This document shows, piece by piece, positions 7,001-8,301 of a stretch of DNA of 8,301 bases. The notes below the pieces were generated by a model. It was not told the origin of the DNA. It did no database searches and worked only from the letters and a program-made list of their open reading frames with translations. The stretch is from NCBI GenBank assembly GCA_947442115.1, contig CANEVK010000115.1, forward strand, positions 1-8,301, in the 5' to 3' direction. Each line of letters opens with the position of its first letter. Position 1 is the stretch's first letter. The DNA is from Bacteriovoracaceae bacterium. GTDB lineage: Bacteria > Bdellovibrionota > Bacteriovoracia > Bacteriovoracales > Bacteriovoracaceae. Both the position numbers and the translations under genes were made by a program.

Positions 7001-8301
7001 ATGCTTAAACTAATTTTGTCAGCTTTTGCTCTGAGTCTATCTACCTTTCAATATTGTGCTTTAGCACAAACTCAAAGAATTGATGAATTTCGAGAGTTGC
7101 ATGTTGAGGATATATTAGAAATTGAAACTGATGAAATGGTAGATTCCAATCAAGAAATTTTGCCAGAACTCAAGGGGTTTCAGAAGTTTACATCTCCAGA
7201 TCACCATGAAAAATCTGATTGGAAAGTCACAGAGAAAGAAGTTGAAGTCGATACTAGGCCTTTGAAAGGTCAGTTGTATTCGTTAATTCCCTGGTCAACA
7301 CAGAAGCCTGAGGATTATTTGAGTATTGAGAAATGGATGGCCGATAGATCGTTTAAAGATAAAAATCCAGATTGGAAGATCCGACTTCGTGAATTAAGTC
7401 AAACTGAGACTTTAGGGAAAATGATTCAATGTCGGGGGACCTGTGAGGTCTTTAGGGGATCCAATAAGGCCAATGTCCAACATCTTTCAACATTAATTGA
7501 GGGGGATGAGTTAAGAACAGGCTTAAACTCATCGGCCTGGGTCTTTCTCCTGGATGGAAGTTTACTGCGGTTAGGGGCGGAAACTTCAATAAGTCTCATA
7601 GAGTTTAATCTATCGGATAAAGCGGCATTTCATTTTTATCGACTTAATCAAGGCCATGTATTTTGGCATTCTCGCAGTCAAAATGAGTATATGGCAGACA
7701 CAGCTCCAGAAACTGACTCTTTTAACTTACCTCTACTTATTAAAGAGGCCAACCAAGCCTATTTTGAAAGAGAAATATTTAAATCTCAAAATGATTTTGA
7801 GCGGAGTTTAGAGTTTGTTAAACTCGATGACTCTGCTGCTTTGAAACAAGTTACAAATTTAAACGAATTAAAATTAAAAAATAACAAAATAGGACTCTTA
7901 CCATCTCGCATGATGATGATCGCTCCCAATGTGAGCCTGCTTTCTGACGGAGCCTCACTAGACTTAATTTACAGAGTCGGTGGAAAATCTTATTTAAAAA
8001 AAAGAAGCAATATTGAAAATCAGAATGTAAAGATTCAACTGAGGGGATATTCTCAAACTGATGTCTCTGAATTGACTGACTCCTCATGGTTTGAAGTTGC
8101 AGAAAACGGAAGAAATTTTTCTAAAGCCCAAGAGGATTTAGGTTACCTCGAGATTACTGAGTTATTAACTAAAAGGATTAGAACAATCGAGTATGCAAGA
8201 GAATTATGGATTGAAAAGTATGTGGCACCAATTGTGGCACATCTTACTCATAAGGATAAAATAGCCGTTCAATTTGGATACAAAATGTGGGGCGATGAGG
8301 G
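7001..8301 (+). CDS. Exported FecR-domain protein, 3' end beyond window
   Basis: The frame is open from the ATG at 7001 to the window edge (433 full codons, no stop). A signal peptide is clear: MLKLIL start, hydrophobic core, and ALA|Q cleavage after A22; C19 is not in a lipobox. Residues about 23-135 are acidic and unassigned. Residues about 143-222 fit a FecR domain: CRGTCEVFRG, LIEGDELRTG, AWVFLLDGSLLRLG, then SISLIEF and LNQGHVFW. A later segment (about 298-350, PSRMMMIAPNVSLLSDGASL) looks strand-rich but is not identified. In classical FecR this domain follows a cytoplasmic anti-sigma region and a membrane helix. Here it is simply exported and no sigma factor gene is adjacent, so a structural or envelope role is more likely than sigma control (inference). 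C144 and C148 could form a disulfide. The upstream ribosome site is only a purine-rich stretch (6984-6994). The gene is divergent from ileS. Confidence 0.85.
   Translation, partial: MLKLILSAFALSLSTFQYCALAQTQRIDEFRELHVEDILEIETDEMVDSNQEILPELKGFQKFTSPDHHEKSDWKVTEKEVEVDTRPLKGQLYSLIPWSTQKPEDYLSIEKWMADRSFKDKNPDWKIRLRELSQTETLGKMIQCRGTCEVFRGSNKANVQHLSTLIEGDELRTGLNSSAWVFLLDGSLLRLGAETSISLIEFNLSDKAAFHFYRLNQGHVFWHSRSQNEYMADTAPETDSFNLPLLIKEANQAYFEREIFKSQNDFERSLEFVKLDDSAALKQVTNLNELKLKNNKIGLLPSRMMMIAPNVSLLSDGASLDLIYRVGGKSYLKKRSNIENQNVKIQLRGYSQTDVSELTDSSWFEVAENGRNFSKAQEDLGYLEITELLTKRIRTIEYARELWIEKYVAPIVAHLTHKDKIAVQFGYKMWGDE

Noticed and set aside
7851..8087. A 78-codon minus-strand open frame
   Set aside because: It is antisense to the FecR-domain gene, which has a signal peptide and domain match. 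The product looks random.
8221..8240. 8-bp direct repeat TGTGGCAC spaced by 4 bases
   Set aside because: It encodes Val-Ala twice (VAPIVA) in a coding region, with no other copies nearby. It is not a regulatory repeat.

Overview
The window is AT-rich (roughly 40% GC by eye) bacterial chromosome with tightly packed genes, long secreted or membrane ORFs and a eukaryote-like isoleucyl-tRNA synthetase. The protein style is a secreted FecR-domain protein, a small secreted protein with an aromatic/Cys tail, and a CPA2 antiporter with a GFF-type RCK domain. This would suit the Bdellovibrionota (Bacteriovorax/Halobacteriovorax-like predatory bacteria), but that placement is an inference from gene style. 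No marker here fixes it.

Layout from left to right. A plus-strand gene for a secreted, membrane-anchored 190-residue protein of unknown function (1-573) may lack its true start. It converges on a four-gene minus-strand block, and its stop codon shares the palindrome TTAA with the stop of the last minus gene. In transcription order (right to left) the minus block is: ileS (6891-3754), a type-2, eukaryote-like isoleucyl-tRNA synthetase; a Kef/YbaL-like CPA2 cation:proton antiporter with an RCK N domain (3743-2013), 10 bp behind ileS with its Shine-Dalgarno over the ileS stop; a 126-residue four-helix membrane protein (1950-1570); and a 340-residue fusion of a DoxX-like membrane domain with a DUF2071 domain (1592-570), starting with GTG inside the preceding gene. 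To the right of ileS, a 109-bp divergent promoter region leads to a plus-strand gene for an exported FecR-domain protein (7001 to beyond the window end).

The genes do not form one obvious pathway. ileS with the antiporter looks like a housekeeping pair sharing one transcript. The two small membrane genes are probably translationally coupled and may act together, possibly in membrane redox or lipid-related chemistry, but nothing in the sequence proves a function. No tRNA, rRNA, CRISPR array, insertion sequence or phage gene was seen. No convincing new defence or mobile system was seen. The most interesting points are the DoxX-DUF2071 fusion and its overlapping partner, the hairpin embedded in coding sequence at the convergent junction, and the unknown secreted protein at the left edge.
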